Shown: in pieces, positions 1-8,881 of the stretch
How positions within the stretch are numbered: position 1 is the first letter of the stretch
Layout of the letters: every line of letters begins with the position of its first letter
Source of the DNA: Pseudomonas congelans
GTDB taxonomy: Bacteria; Pseudomonadota; Gammaproteobacteria; Pseudomonadales; Pseudomonadaceae
Direction: 5' to 3'
Length of the DNA: 64,000 nucleotides
Assembly: GCF_900103225.1 (NCBI RefSeq)
Contig: NZ_FNJH01000001.1
Span: 203,178-267,177, forward strand
Translations under genes and position numbers: made by a program
The notes under the pieces: generated by a model
Told to the model about the DNA's origin: nothing
What the model saw: only the letters and a program-made list of their open reading frames with translations
Database searches by the model: none

Positions 1-1416
1 GCGCAAATCATTTTCCAGGCGCAGACGCTGGCTGACGGCCTGTTGCATCGACACATGGAAAAACTGTGAAGCGTTACGCCCGCAATCCTTGGCCCGATAC
101 AGGGCGATATCAGCGCGCTTGAGCAGATCGGCCGGGGTCAGGCCATCATCCGGGATCAGCACGACGCCGATGCTGGGCGTGACCTGCAGGCGATGGCCGT
201 CGAGAAACATCGGCTCGGCCAGCAGGTTGCGCAGGTTGTCGGCCAACTCCCGCACTTGTCGAGTGACTTGGTCCTGTGAGCCTTCCAGGCCGCAGATCAA
301 CACCACGAACTCATCGCCGCCGAGGCGGGCCACGGTGTCTTCCTGGCGCACACTGGCTTCCAGGCGTGCGGCGATGATGCTCAGAACGCTATCGCCCACC
401 GGGTGGCCAAGCGAGTCATTGATGTGCTTGAAATGGTCCAGATCTAGAAACAGCAGGGCGCCGCGCAGGTTCTGGTGCTGAAGCAGCGATACTTGCTGGC
501 TCAGACGGTCGAGCAGCAGTGCGCGATTGGGCAGCCCGGTCAGCGGGTCGTGATAAGCCAGATGCTGAATCTGCGCCTGGGCATTTTTAAGTGCGCCAAT
601 GTCGCGGGCGTTCATCAACAGGCAGGCGGTGTTGTTCAGGGTGATGAACTCGACCGATATATCCAGCACCAGGGGCGCGCCATGCTTGTCTCGACCGTCC
701 ATTTCCCGGTGATGCACCCGGCCTTTCTGGCGCAATTCTTCAAGCATGTGTTCGCGCTGCAAGGTGTCGGTCCAGATACCGACTTCATGCGCTGTACGGC
801 CGAGCACTTCCTCGGCGCTGAAACCGGTCAGGCGAGTAAAACCATCGTTGACCTCGACATAGCGGCCCGAGTCGATTTCAGTGATGGTGATCGAGTCGGG
901 GCTTGAATGAAACGCCTTGGCAAATTTTTCCTCGCTGGCCTCCAGGGCGATCTGCGCGCACTGTTGGGTAATGTCCATCAGGGTGCCGGACAGCCTGACG
1001 GGCTGGCCCTGTTCATTCCGGTAAATTCGCGCGCGGCCTTCAAGCAGGCGTGACGCTCCGTTTTTCAACTTGAACCGGTAGGTGACTTGCAGGCAGTCCT
1101 GCCCGGTTTCGAGTGCCACGGCATAGATTGCGCGCATTCGGCGGCGTTCTTCGCCGGGCAGACTGCCGAAGAACTGCCCGCCAGACTCATCGACGGGCAG
1201 TGCCGGCAAACCGTGCAGCAGCGCCGCGCGTGCCGAGGCTTGCAGCCGGTTGCGGACGATATCCAGATCCCAGGTGCCCATTTGCGCCAGGTCCAGCGCC
1301 AGCTCCAGGCGATCACGGGTTTCCTGCAGGGCCCGCTCTGCGTCTGTCAGCGGCAGTCTGGCGGATGCCGACTGTGCGGCAGTTTTCGGCGCGGCGTTAT
1401 CCGGTAGGTTGGGCAT
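1..1416 (-). CDS. PAS-PAS-GGDEF diguanylate cyclase (probably with an EAL domain), partial
   Basis: This is the first 472 codons of a gene that continues beyond the left edge, read from an ATG at 1416. The frame is open throughout. Two PAS-like modules (about residues 30-150 and 170-290; the second contains GRYVEVNDGFTRLTGFS) are followed by a GGDEF domain starting HLAYHDPLTGLPNR near residue 300. The active-site GGDEF is intact at 366-370 and an RxxD inhibitory site (RQED) lies five residues before it, so c-di-GMP synthesis with product inhibition is expected. The last visible residues (QRLRLENDL) are the usual linker into an EAL phosphodiesterase domain, but that domain lies outside the window. 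There is no membrane segment in the visible part, so it is probably a cytoplasmic sensor. The ribosome binding site is weak. The PAS ligand is unknown. Confidence 0.9.
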   Translation of the reverse strand, partial: MPNLPDNAAPKTAAQSASARLPLTDAERALQETRDRLELALDLAQMGTWDLDIVRNRLQASARAALLHGLPALPVDESGGQFFGSLPGEERRRMRAIYAVALETGQDCLQVTYRFKLKNGASRLLEGRARIYRNEQGQPVRLSGTLMDITQQCAQIALEASEEKFAKAFHSSPDSITITEIDSGRYVEVNDGFTRLTGFSAEEVLGRTAHEVGIWTDTLQREHMLEELRQKGRVHHREMDGRDKHGAPLVLDISVEFITLNNTACLLMNARDIGALKNAQAQIQHLAYHDPLTGLPNRALLLDRLSQQVSLLQHQNLRGALLFLDLDHFKHINDSLGHPVGDSVLSIIAARLEASVRQEDTVARLGGDEFVVLICGLEGSQDQVTRQVRELADNLRNLLAEPMFLDGHRLQVTPSIGVVLIPDDGLTPADLLKRADIALYRAKDCGRNASQFFHVSMQQAVSQRLRLENDLR

Positions 1417-1482
1417 GTTATCCGAGCCTTTGATCGATGGAACCGCCAGAGCGATCTGCCTGCGGCCTGCAGCAGCATCTGT

Positions 1483-2355
1483 TCACTGTGTCTGCGCATC
1501 GAGCAATTTCATGAATGCCCGTGCCGCATTCGACAGCGTACGTTCGGTGTGCAGGATGTAGCCTAGCTGGCGATTGAGCTGTACGCCCGGCAGCGGAATG
1601 CGTGCCACCTGTTCGTCAAGCATGGTGCGCGGCAGAACGCTCCAGGCCAGACCGATGGAAACCATCATCTTGATGGTCTCCATATAGTTGGTGCTCATGG
1701 CGATGTTGGGCTTGAGGCCCTGGGCCTCGCACAGTCCGCTGACAATGTGATGGGTAAAGGTGTTACCGCCGGGAAAAACCGCCGGATAGCGCACAATATC
1801 CTCCAGCTTCATCTGGCCGCTGTTGGCCAGCGGGTGCTCGGGTGCAGCGACGAAATCCAGCGGATCGTCCCATACGGGCACGGCGCGGATCAGTGCATGC
1901 GGCTCGGGCGCCAGTGTAATGACTGCCAACTCGGCGCGCCCGTGAAGAATTTCCTCATAGGCAATTTCCGAATCCAGGAACTGAATGTCCAGTGCAACCT
2001 TTGGGTAGGTGCGGGTAAAGGCGCGCAATATCGGCGGCAAACGGTGCAGGCCGATGTGATGGCTGGTCGCCAGAGTCAGCCGCCCGGTGACTTCCCCGGT
2101 CAGGTTGGTCAGTGCCCGGCGGGTGTCATCCAGCACGTTGAGAATCTGGTAAGCGCGCGGCAGCAGGGCGCGTCCGGCTTCGGTCAGACTGACTTCGCGG
2201 CCCAGGCGATCGAACAGGCGCACGTTGAGTTGCTGCTCCAGGCCGGCAATGCGCTTGCTGATGGCCGGTTGGGTCAGGTACAGGCGTTCGCCTGCCCCGG
2301 AGAAGCTGCCGGTTTCAGCGATGGCGATAAAGGCATTGAGGTTGGCCAGGTCCAT
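1483..2355 (-). CDS. LysR-family transcriptional regulator divergent from leuC
   Basis: A 290-residue LysR-type regulator. The N-terminal winged helix-turn-helix (residues 1-60, FIAIAETGSFSGAGERLYLTQPAISKRI) is classical, followed by a type 2 periplasmic-binding-like effector domain (about 90-285). It starts at an ATG at 2355 and is transcribed away from leuC, with a 145-bp shared upstream region, the usual arrangement for a LysR regulator that controls its divergent neighbour and itself. Pseudomonads carry a LysR gene at this position beside leuC (PA3122 in PAO1, from memory). A role in leucine biosynthesis is an inference from position; the co-inducer is unknown. Confidence 0.9.
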   Translation of the reverse strand: MDLANLNAFIAIAETGSFSGAGERLYLTQPAISKRIAGLEQQLNVRLFDRLGREVSLTEAGRALLPRAYQILNVLDDTRRALTNLTGEVTGRLTLATSHHIGLHRLPPILRAFTRTYPKVALDIQFLDSEIAYEEILHGRAELAVITLAPEPHALIRAVPVWDDPLDFVAAPEHPLANSGQMKLEDIVRYPAVFPGGNTFTHHIVSGLCEAQGLKPNIAMSTNYMETIKMMVSIGLAWSVLPRTMLDEQVARIPLPGVQLNRQLGYILHTERTLSNAARAFMKLLDAQTQ

Positions 2356-2500
2356 GGTTAGATTCCAGTTGGTTATCCAAAGTATGAAAATTATGAATTT
2401 GAGTTATTTAAGCATATTCCATAGGATGACCGCACAAGCCAAAGGGTCATCGCAACGATTGCCCAAGGCATAGAAAGAAGCTGATGAGGAAGTACGTCCG
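2356..2500. promoter_or_regulatory. Divergent LysR/leuC control region with candidate leuC promoter
   Basis: This AT-rich spacer stands out from its GC-rich surroundings. On the plus strand TTGAGT (2399-2404) is followed after 17 bp by TAGGAT (2422-2427), a plausible sigma70 promoter for leuC. Upstream, 2375-2396 has the TTAT...ATTAT arms expected of a LysR T-N11-A type site, but I cannot single out one operator. The leuC ribosome binding site is the purine run GATGAGGAAG ending about 10 bases before the ATG. The promoter is inferred from sequence alone. Confidence 0.4.
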
Positions 2501-3925
2501 ATGGCCGGGAAAACGCTCTACGACAAGCTCTGGGATTCGCATTTGGTCAAACAGCGCGACGACGGTTCGGCGCTGATCTACATTGACCGTCATATCATCC
2601 ACGAAGTGACCTCGCCGCAGGCGTTCGAAGGTCTGCGGCTGGCAAAGCGCAAGCCATGGCGGATCGACTCGATCATCGCCACGCCTGACCATAACGTGCC
2701 GACCACGGCCGAACGCAAGGGTGGCATTAGTGCCATCGAGGATCAGGTGTCGCGCTTGCAGGTGCAGACCCTCGACGACAACTGCGACGAGTACGGCATC
2801 ACCGAATTCAAGATGAATGATCCGCGCCAGGGCATCGTCCACGTGATTGGCCCGGAGCAGGGCGCAACCCTGCCAGGCATGAGCGTGGTCTGCGGCGACT
2901 CGCACACCTCTACCCACGGCGCGTTCGGTGCGCTGGCCCACGGCATCGGCACTTCCGAGGTCGAGCACGTGCTCGCCACCCAGTGCCTGGTCGCCAAGAA
3001 AATGAAGAACATGCTGGTGTCGGTCGAAGGGCAGTTGCCGTTTGGCGTCACCGCCAAGGACATCGTACTGGCGGTGATCGGCAAGATCGGCACCGCAGGC
3101 GGTAACGGTTATGCCATCGAGTTCGCCGGCAGTGCGATTCGCGACCTGTCGATCGAAGGGCGCATGACCATCTGCAACATGTCCATTGAAGCGGGCGCGC
3201 GGGTTGGCATGGTGGCCACCGACGAGAAGACCGTCGAGTACGTCAAAGGTCGTCCGTTCGCACCCAAGGGCGCGGAGTGGGACCTCGCTGTCGAAGCCTG
3301 GAAGGACCTGGTGTCCGACCCGGACGCCGTGTTCGATACCGTGGTCAAACTGGACGCCGCACAGATCAAGCCGCAGGTCAGCTGGGGCACCTCGCCGGAA
3401 ATGGTCCTGGCGGTTGATCAGAACGTGCCGGACCCTGCGCAAGAGCCGGATCTGGTCAAGCGCGGCTCCATCGAGCGTGCGCTCAAGTACATGGGCCTGA
3501 AAGCCAACCAGCCGATTACCGATATCCAGCTGGACCGGGTATTCATCGGTTCCTGCACCAACTCGCGCATCGAAGACCTGCGCGCCGCGGCCGATGTCGC
3601 CAAGGGCCGCAAGGTGGCTGCGACCATCAAGCAGGCCATCGTGGTGCCAGGTTCGGGGCTGATCAAGGAGCAGGCGGAGAAGGAAGGGCTGGACAAGGTG
3701 TTCATCGAAGCCGGCTTTGAATGGCGTGAACCGGGCTGCTCGATGTGCCTGGCGATGAACCCGGACCGCCTGGGTTCCGGCGAGCACTGCGCGTCGACCT
3801 CCAACCGTAACTTCGAAGGTCGTCAGGGGGCCGGTGGCCGGACGCATCTGGTGAGCCCGGCAATGGCCGCCGCCGCTGCGGTCAATGGCCGTTTCATCGA
3901 TGTTCGCGACCTGATCCAGCACTGA
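2501..3925 (+). CDS. leuC: 3-isopropylmalate dehydratase large subunit
   Basis: LeuC (474 aa) is the iron-sulfur subunit of isopropylmalate isomerase, converting 2-isopropylmalate to 3-isopropylmalate with LeuD in leucine biosynthesis. The sequence is full length for the family and begins [14 protein letters not shown]. Aconitase-family signatures are present: [20 protein letters not shown] in the first third, and the three cysteines that ligate the 4Fe-4S cluster in [10 protein letters not shown] (C352) and GCSMC (C413, C416). leuD follows after 10 bp, so the two subunits are co-transcribed. Regulation is probably through the adjacent LysR gene. Confidence 0.98.
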   Translation: MAGKTLYDKLWDSHLVKQRDDGSALIYIDRHIIHEVTSPQAFEGLRLAKRKPWRIDSIIATPDHNVPTTAERKGGISAIEDQVSRLQVQTLDDNCDEYGITEFKMNDPRQGIVHVIGPEQGATLPGMSVVCGDSHTSTHGAFGALAHGIGTSEVEHVLATQCLVAKKMKNMLVSVEGQLPFGVTAKDIVLAVIGKIGTAGGNGYAIEFAGSAIRDLSIEGRMTICNMSIEAGARVGMVATDEKTVEYVKGRPFAPKGAEWDLAVEAWKDLVSDPDAVFDTVVKLDAAQIKPQVSWGTSPEMVLAVDQNVPDPAQEPDLVKRGSIERALKYMGLKANQPITDIQLDRVFIGSCTNSRIEDLRAAADVAKGRKVAATIKQAIVVPGSGLIKEQAEKEGLDKVFIEAGFEWREPGCSMCLAMNPDRLGSGEHCASTSNRNFEGRQGAGGRTHLVSPAMAAAAAVNGRFIDVRDLIQH

Positions 3926-3935
3926 GGAGTCCCGT

Positions 3936-4577
3936 ATGAAAGCCTTTACCCAGCACCATGGCCTGGTCGCTCCTCTGGATCGTGCCAACGTCGATACTGA
4001 CCAGATCATTCCCAAGCAGTTTCTCAAGTCGATCAAGCGCACCGGCTTCGGTCCGAACCTGTTCGATGAATGGCGTTACCTCGACGTGGGGCAGCCTTAT
4101 CAGGACAACTCCAAGCGCCCGCTGAACCACGAATTCGTCCTCAACCACGAGCGTTACCAGGGTGCCAGCGTTCTGTTGGCCCGGGAAAACTTCGGCTGCG
4201 GCTCCAGCCGCGAACACGCGCCGTGGGCACTGGAAGAGTACGGTTTCTGCGCAATCATTGCGCCGAGCTATGCGGACATCTTCTTCAACAACAGCTTCAA
4301 GAACGGCTTGTTGCCGATCATCCTGTCCGAAGAAGACGTCGATCAGCTATTCAAGCAGGTGGAAGCCACACCCGGTTATCAGTTGAGTATCGATCTGCAG
4401 GCGCAGACCGTGACCCGTCCGGATGGCAAGGTCCTGAGCTTTGAAATCGATGCGTTCCGCAAGCATTGCCTGCTCAATGGTCTGGACGACATCGGCCTGA
4501 CGCTGATGGACGCCGAGGCAATCGCCGGTTTCGAGAGCAGGCACCGCGCCAGCCAGCCGTGGCTGTTCCGCGACTGA
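3936..4577 (+). CDS. leuD: 3-isopropylmalate dehydratase small subunit
   Basis: LeuD (213 aa) is the swivelling small subunit of isopropylmalate isomerase and partners LeuC. It has the family hallmarks: the N-terminal [16 protein letters not shown] stretch and [16 protein letters not shown], the substrate-contacting loop. A strong ribosome binding site (TGAGGAG) lies in the 10-bp gap after leuC. The length is normal. It is followed by a 147-bp gap and then leuB; a hairpin lies in that gap. Confidence 0.98.
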   Translation: MKAFTQHHGLVAPLDRANVDTDQIIPKQFLKSIKRTGFGPNLFDEWRYLDVGQPYQDNSKRPLNHEFVLNHERYQGASVLLARENFGCGSSREHAPWALEEYGFCAIIAPSYADIFFNNSFKNGLLPIILSEEDVDQLFKQVEATPGYQLSIDLQAQTVTRPDGKVLSFEIDAFRKHCLLNGLDDIGLTLMDAEAIAGFESRHRASQPWLFRD

Positions 4578-4600
4578 TTGATCAACACCGGATGCATGCT

Positions 4601-4634
4601 TGCCAGTAAGGTGCAATTGCGCCTTGCTGGCAAA
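4601..4634 (+). terminator. Stem-loop between leuD and leuB (attenuator or partial terminator)
   Basis: Positions 4601-4634 fold into a nearly continuous 15-bp stem: arms TTGCCAG and CTGGCAA, extended by TAAGG/CCTTG and TGC/GCG with wobble pairs, closing on an AATT loop. Only a short T-containing stretch follows (AAGTGTTTTGG), so it could be a weak intrinsic terminator or an mRNA-processing element that sets the leuCD to leuB ratio. It may also be the scar of a gene lost from this gap. Confidence 0.5.
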
Positions 4635-4724
4635 AGTGTTTTGGCCGCACGCTAAATTTTCTGTGGTATCGAGCGTTTCAAGCAGGCGTTGTCAAAGACG
4701 CCGATGCACAAAATCGAGGATGTT

Positions 4725-5807
4725 ATGAGCAAGCAGATTCTGATTCTCCCAGGTGATGGTATTGGTCCGGAAATCATGACCGAAGCGGTCAAGGTGCTGG
4801 AGCTGGCCAACGAAAAGTATCAGCTGGGGTTTGAATTGACCCACGACGTGATCGGCGGCGCGGCCATCGACAAGCACGGCGTGCCGCTGGCCGATGAAAC
4901 CCTGGATCGTGCCCGTGCGGCCGATGCCGTGCTGCTGGGTGCTGTCGGTGGCCCGAAATGGGACACCATCGAGCGCGACATCCGTCCTGAGCGAGGTCTG
5001 CTGAAAATCCGTTCGCAACTGGGCCTGTTCGGCAACCTGCGTCCGGCGATCCTTTATCCGCAACTGGCCGACGCGTCCAGCCTGAAGCCGGAAATCGTCG
5101 CCGGCCTGGACATCCTGATCGTTCGCGAGCTGACTGGTGGCATCTACTTCGGCGCGCCACGCGGCACGCGGGTGCTGGATAATGGCGAGCGTCAGGCCTA
5201 CGACACGCTGCCGTACAGCGAAAGCGAGATCCGCCGTATTGCCAAAGTCGGTTTCGACATGGCGATGGTGCGTGGCAAGAAGCTGTGCTCGGTGGACAAG
5301 GCCAACGTGCTGGCGTCCAGCCAGCTGTGGCGCGAAATCGTCGAGCAGGTCGCCAAGGATTACCCTGAGGTCGAACTGAGCCACATGTATGTCGACAACG
5401 CTGCCATGCAACTGGTGCGTGCACCCAAGCAGTTCGATGTGATCGTGACCGACAACCTGTTCGGCGACATCCTCTCCGATCAGGCATCGATGCTCACCGG
5501 CTCCATCGGCATGCTGCCGTCGGCCTCGCTGGACACGGCCAACAAGGGCATGTACGAGCCTTGCCACGGCTCGGCACCGGACATCGCCGGCAAAGGCATC
5601 GCCAACCCGCTGGCGACCATTCTGTCGGTGTCGATGATGCTGCGTTACAGCTTCAATCTGACCGATGCGGCCGACGCCATCGAAAAGGCTGTCAGCCTGG
5701 TTCTGGATCAGGGGATTCGTACTGGCGACATCTGGTCGGAAGGCAAAGTCAAAGTCGGTACGCAGGAAATGGGCGATGCTGTAGTCGCCGCGCTGCGGAA
5801 TCTGTAA
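4725..5807 (+). CDS. leuB: 3-isopropylmalate dehydrogenase
   Basis: LeuB (360 aa) catalyses the NAD+-dependent oxidative decarboxylation of 3-isopropylmalate to 2-oxoisocaproate. An in-frame extension upstream exists, but the ATG at 4725 has a GAGGA ribosome binding site at 4715-4719 and gives the standard N-terminus [18 protein letters not shown]. Family motifs are the substrate loop [19 protein letters not shown], the metal-binding [20 protein letters not shown] and the NAD-site [14 protein letters not shown]. The asd gene follows 70 bp downstream on the same strand. Confidence 0.98.
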   Translation: MSKQILILPGDGIGPEIMTEAVKVLELANEKYQLGFELTHDVIGGAAIDKHGVPLADETLDRARAADAVLLGAVGGPKWDTIERDIRPERGLLKIRSQLGLFGNLRPAILYPQLADASSLKPEIVAGLDILIVRELTGGIYFGAPRGTRVLDNGERQAYDTLPYSESEIRRIAKVGFDMAMVRGKKLCSVDKANVLASSQLWREIVEQVAKDYPEVELSHMYVDNAAMQLVRAPKQFDVIVTDNLFGDILSDQASMLTGSIGMLPSASLDTANKGMYEPCHGSAPDIAGKGIANPLATILSVSMMLRYSFNLTDAADAIEKAVSLVLDQGIRTGDIWSEGKVKVGTQEMGDAVVAALRNL

Positions 5808-5877
5808 TCTCTCTGGCCCGCCGCCTGCTGTGTACGCGCAGAGCGGCGGTCCCACTTTTATTCAAGGTGTAGTTGCG

Positions 5878-6990
5878 ATGAAACGTGTAGGTCTGATCGG
5901 TTGGCGTGGCATGGTCGGTTCCGTGCTCATGCAGCGGATGCGGGAAGAGCAGGACTTCGATCTCATTGAGCCGGTGTTCTTCACTACTTCCAATGTCGGT
6001 GGCCAGGCGCCTTCGGTGGGCAAGGATGTTGCGCCCCTGAAAGATGCCTACAGTATCGACGAGCTGAAAACCCTGGACGTGGTGCTGACCTGCCAGGGTG
6101 GCGACTACACCAATGAGGTGTTCCCCAAGCTGCGCGAAGCCGGCTGGCAGGGTTACTGGATCGATGCGGCGTCCAGCCTGCGCATGCAGGATGACGCGGT
6201 CATCGTGCTTGACCCGGTTAATCGCAAGGTCATCGACCAGCAACTGGACGCGGGCACCAAGAACTATATCGGTGGCAACTGCACCGTCAGCCTGATGCTG
6301 ATGGGCCTGGGTGGTCTGTTCGATGCCGGTCTGGTCGAGTGGATGAACGTCATGACCTATCAGGCGGCCTCCGGCGCCGGCGCGCAGAACATGCGTGAGC
6401 TGATCAAACAGATGGGCGCGGTGCATGCCTCGGTGGCCGATGATCTGGCCAATCCGGCCAGCGCCATTCTGGATATCGACCGCAAGGTGGCTGAAGCCAT
6501 GCGCAGCGAGTCGTTCCCTGCCGAGAACTTCGGCGTGCCGCTGGCGGGCAGCCTGATCCCGTGGATCGACAAGGCTCTGCCAAACGGCCAAAGCCGCGAA
6601 GAATGGAAAGGCCAGGCCGAGACCAACAAGATCCTCGGTCGCTTCAAGAGCCCGATCCCGGTGGACGGCATCTGCGTGCGCATCGGCGCCATGCGCTGCC
6701 ATAGCCAGGCATTGACCATCAAGCTGAACAAGGATGTACCGATTGCGGACATCGAAGGCTTGATCAGCCAGCACAACCCTTGGGTCAAGCTGGTGCCGAA
6801 CAACCGCGAAGCCAGCATGCACGAGCTGAGCCCGACGGCCGTGACCAGCACCATGAGTATTCCGGTCGGGCGTCTGCGCAAACTGAACATGGGTTCGCAG
6901 TACCTGGGCGCTTTCACCGTGGGCGACCAGCTGTTGTGGGGCGCTGCGGAGCCGCTGCGTCGCATGCTGAGAATCCTGCTGGAGCGTTGA
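5878..6990 (+). CDS. asd: Aspartate-semialdehyde dehydrogenase
   Basis: Asd (370 aa) reduces aspartyl phosphate to aspartate semialdehyde with NADPH, the branch point to lysine/diaminopimelate, threonine and methionine. The start at 5878 gives [16 protein letters not shown] with the GxxGxxG nucleotide motif. The catalytic cysteine is C135 in [10 protein letters not shown], and the conserved acid-base histidine lies in RCHSQALT. Upstream in-frame codons have no better ribosome binding site. It is the last gene before a strong terminator; the asd-like paralogue and fimV that I recall following asd in P. aeruginosa are not here. Confidence 0.97.
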   Translation: MKRVGLIGWRGMVGSVLMQRMREEQDFDLIEPVFFTTSNVGGQAPSVGKDVAPLKDAYSIDELKTLDVVLTCQGGDYTNEVFPKLREAGWQGYWIDAASSLRMQDDAVIVLDPVNRKVIDQQLDAGTKNYIGGNCTVSLMLMGLGGLFDAGLVEWMNVMTYQAASGAGAQNMRELIKQMGAVHASVADDLANPASAILDIDRKVAEAMRSESFPAENFGVPLAGSLIPWIDKALPNGQSREEWKGQAETNKILGRFKSPIPVDGICVRIGAMRCHSQALTIKLNKDVPIADIEGLISQHNPWVKLVPNNREASMHELSPTAVTSTMSIPVGRLRKLNMGSQYLGAFTVGDQLLWGAAEPLRRMLRILLER

Positions 6991-7007
6991 GGCTTCGGTT
7001 TCACAGC

Positions 7008-7041
7008 AAACCCGCTTTCCGAAAGGGAGGCGGGTTTTTTT
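7008..7041 (+). terminator. Rho-independent terminator after asd
   Basis: An AAACCCGC/GCGGGTTT stem encloses an inner CTTTCC/GGGAGG-like pairing, and seven T residues follow on the plus strand. It sits 17 bp after the asd stop codon and separates the leucine/asd genes from the galactonate cluster. Confidence 0.85.
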
Positions 7042-7071
7042 ATGCCCGATCGTTTTTGGTTATCACTTAAT

Positions 7072-7170
7072 ATCCCTATATATGGGATTGAAATTTACAT
7101 ATTGAGATAACTGTAACAACGGGTTTATAGTCGTCCTGCACTCACTTCCAAAAAAACAACAGGTGAAGCA
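7072..7170 (+). promoter_or_regulatory. dgo operon promoter, candidate operator and Hfq/Crc-type A-rich site
   Basis: TTGAGA (7102-7107) and TATAGT (7126-7131), 18 bp apart, form a plausible sigma70 promoter with transcription starting near 7138. Just upstream, ATCCC-TATATAT-GGGAT (7072-7088) is an inverted repeat that could bind the cluster's IclR regulator; no identical copy was found near the other dgo genes. The transcript leader has an A-rich run (7150-7161) ending in AAAACAACAGG and overlapping the dgoK ribosome binding site. It fits the AAnAAnAA catabolite-activity motif bound by Hfq with Crc in pseudomonads. Promoter, operator and Crc site are pattern matches. Confidence 0.5.
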
Positions 7171-8175
7171 ATGCAGGCTCAATTGATCGCGCTCGATTGG
7201 GGGACAACCTCACTTCGTGCTTATCGACTTGGCGAACATGGCCAGGTGCTGGAACAGCGCGCATTGAGCGCGGGCATCATGCAGCTGCCGACTACGCCGC
7301 GACTGATTGCGGGGCAGTTCTGCAGTGACGGTTTCGAACTGGCCTTTGACCAGGCCTGCGGCGACTGGCTCGATGCCCAGCCAGACCTGCAGGTGATTGC
7401 CTGCGGCATGGTCGGCAGCGCGCAGGGCTGGCGCGAAGCGGCTTATCGGGAAACCCCGGCCAGCGTCAATGAGCTGAGCGCAGCGTTGCAGACCGTGCGC
7501 AGTGTGCGCGGCGTGACGGTGCACATCATCCCCGGCGTACTGCAGCGCTCGACCCTGCCCAACGTCATGCGTGGCGAAGAAACCCAAGTGCTGGGTGTGC
7601 TGGCAGGCCTTGAAGAAGGGCAGGGCAGCCAGCCGCTGCTGATCGGTCTGCCCGGCAGCCACTCCAAATGGGTGCAGGTAGAACGGGGTCGCATCGTTCA
7701 CTTCGATACCTTCATGACCGGCGAGGTCTACGCCGCGCTCTGCGCCCACACCATTCTCGGACGCACCATGCAGCCTGCCGAGGCGTTCGATGAGCAGGCC
7801 TTTGACCGCGGCTTGTCGATTGCCCTGTCCGACGCGGACTCCGCGGGGCCGCTGTCGACGATTTTCAGCACGCGAACGCTCGGCCTTACCGGGAAATTGG
7901 GTGCCAGTGCGCAACCTGACTATCTTTCCGGCCTGTTGATTGGCCATGAACTGGGGGCCATCGCCAGGCTGCACCTGCACAACCACGAACAATTGCCTGC
8001 GGTGATCCTCATCGGCAGCGATTCGCTGTGCACGCGCTATGCACGCGGTTTGGCCGTTTGTGGCTTTCCCGGGGTGACATTGGCCGAGCAGGCGACCGAG
8101 CGCGGCCTGTGGCAGGTCGCCGTGCAGGCAGGCCTGATCGCGCGCCGCTCGTCCCAACACATTCGAGAGGTTTGA
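7171..8175 (+). CDS. dgoK: 2-dehydro-3-deoxygalactonokinase
   Basis: DgoK (334 aa) phosphorylates 2-dehydro-3-deoxy-D-galactonate at C6 with ATP, the second step of the De Ley-Doudoroff galactonate pathway. The N-terminus MQAQLIALDWGTTSLRAYRL is the phosphate-binding DWGTTxxRA signature of this kinase family, and GLPGSHSKWVQV is the second conserved loop. The ATG at 7171 has an AGGTGA ribosome binding site in an A-rich leader. The aldolase gene dgoA begins 2 bp after the stop codon, so translation is probably coupled. Full length and intact. Confidence 0.95.
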   Translation: MQAQLIALDWGTTSLRAYRLGEHGQVLEQRALSAGIMQLPTTPRLIAGQFCSDGFELAFDQACGDWLDAQPDLQVIACGMVGSAQGWREAAYRETPASVNELSAALQTVRSVRGVTVHIIPGVLQRSTLPNVMRGEETQVLGVLAGLEEGQGSQPLLIGLPGSHSKWVQVERGRIVHFDTFMTGEVYAALCAHTILGRTMQPAEAFDEQAFDRGLSIALSDADSAGPLSTIFSTRTLGLTGKLGASAQPDYLSGLLIGHELGAIARLHLHNHEQLPAVILIGSDSLCTRYARGLAVCGFPGVTLAEQATERGLWQVAVQAGLIARRSSQHIREV

Positions 8176-8176
8176 C

Positions 8177-8812
8177 ATGCTCAAGCAAGCATTGAAAGAA
8201 AACGGTCTGGTCGCGATTCTGCGCGGCCTGCGTCCCGAAGAAGCGCCTGCCATGGGCGATGTGCTGTACGAAGCGGGGTTTCGGGTCATCGAAGTGCCGC
8301 TCAACTCCCCGCAACCGTTCGACAGCATCCGCCTGTTGCGTCAGCAATTGCCTGCCGATTGCCTGATCGGTGCAGGCACCGTGCTCACCCCTGAGCAGGT
8401 GACTCAGGTCAAGGACGCCGGCGGGCAAGTGATCGTCATGCCGCACAGCGACGCCAAGGTGTTGCGTGCGGCCAAGGCGGCCGGGCTGTTCCTGTCGCCA
8501 GGGGTCGCCACGCCGACCGAAGCCTTTGCGGCGCTGGCCGAAGGCGCCGATGTGCTCAAGCTGTTTCCTGCCGAGCAGATGTCGCCGGCGGTGGTCAAGG
8601 CGTGGCTGGCGGTCTTGCCCAAGGGCACGATTCTGCTGCCGGTCGGGGGCATCTCGCCGGACAACATGAAGGTATTTCTCGACGCTGGCGTGAAGGGTTT
8701 TGGCCTGGGTTCCGGGCTGTTCAAACCCGGCATGAGCGTCGCAGACGTAACCGAGCGTGCCCAGGCCTACGTTGCGGCCTGGAAGCAGCACAGCGCAGCG
8801 CTTGCAGACTGA
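8177..8812 (+). CDS. dgoA: 2-dehydro-3-deoxy-6-phosphogalactonate aldolase
   Basis: DgoA (211 aa) is a class I aldolase of the KDPG/KDPGal family that cleaves 2-dehydro-3-deoxy-6-phosphogalactonate to pyruvate and glyceraldehyde 3-phosphate. Schiff-base lysine K128 is in DVLKLFPAEQMSP and the catalytic glutamate E39 in RVIEVPLNSP; the LPVGGISPDN phosphate-binding loop is also present. KDPG aldolase (Eda) is the nearest alternative, but the shorter KDPGal-type N-terminus and the dgoK/dgoD neighbours favour DgoA. The start overlaps the end of dgoK within a GAGAGG ribosome binding site. Confidence 0.94.
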   Translation: MLKQALKENGLVAILRGLRPEEAPAMGDVLYEAGFRVIEVPLNSPQPFDSIRLLRQQLPADCLIGAGTVLTPEQVTQVKDAGGQVIVMPHSDAKVLRAAKAAGLFLSPGVATPTEAFAALAEGADVLKLFPAEQMSPAVVKAWLAVLPKGTILLPVGGISPDNMKVFLDAGVKGFGLGSGLFKPGMSVADVTERAQAYVAAWKQHSAALAD

Positions 8813-8849
8813 CCGGCGCAGCAGACGCCGCCGTGCAGTAGCCGCTTTC

Positions 8850-8872
8850 CAACAAGAGAATCAACAAGAGAA
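8850..8872 (+). promoter_or_regulatory. Tandem CAACAAGAGAA repeat in the dgoD ribosome-binding region
   Basis: Two perfect 11-bp copies of CAACAAGAGAA (8850-8860 and 8862-8872) lie immediately before the dgoD start. They supply the purine-rich ribosome binding site and resemble the CAACAAGAGG end of the A-rich site in amiE mRNA that Hfq/Crc binds in P. aeruginosa. The same core, CCAACAAGAGG, precedes the transporter gene at 10337-10347. Confidence 0.45.
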
Positions 8873-8881
8873 ACCGCACCC

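Noticed and set aside
2447..4042. A 531-codon minus-strand frame antisense to leuC
   Set aside because: Shadow frame; it runs through the leuC promoter and into leuD without any coding signature.
8850..8872. Short direct repeat considered as a CRISPR or mobile-element footprint
   Set aside because: Only two copies with a single-base spacer, located at a ribosome binding site; better explained as translational control sequence.
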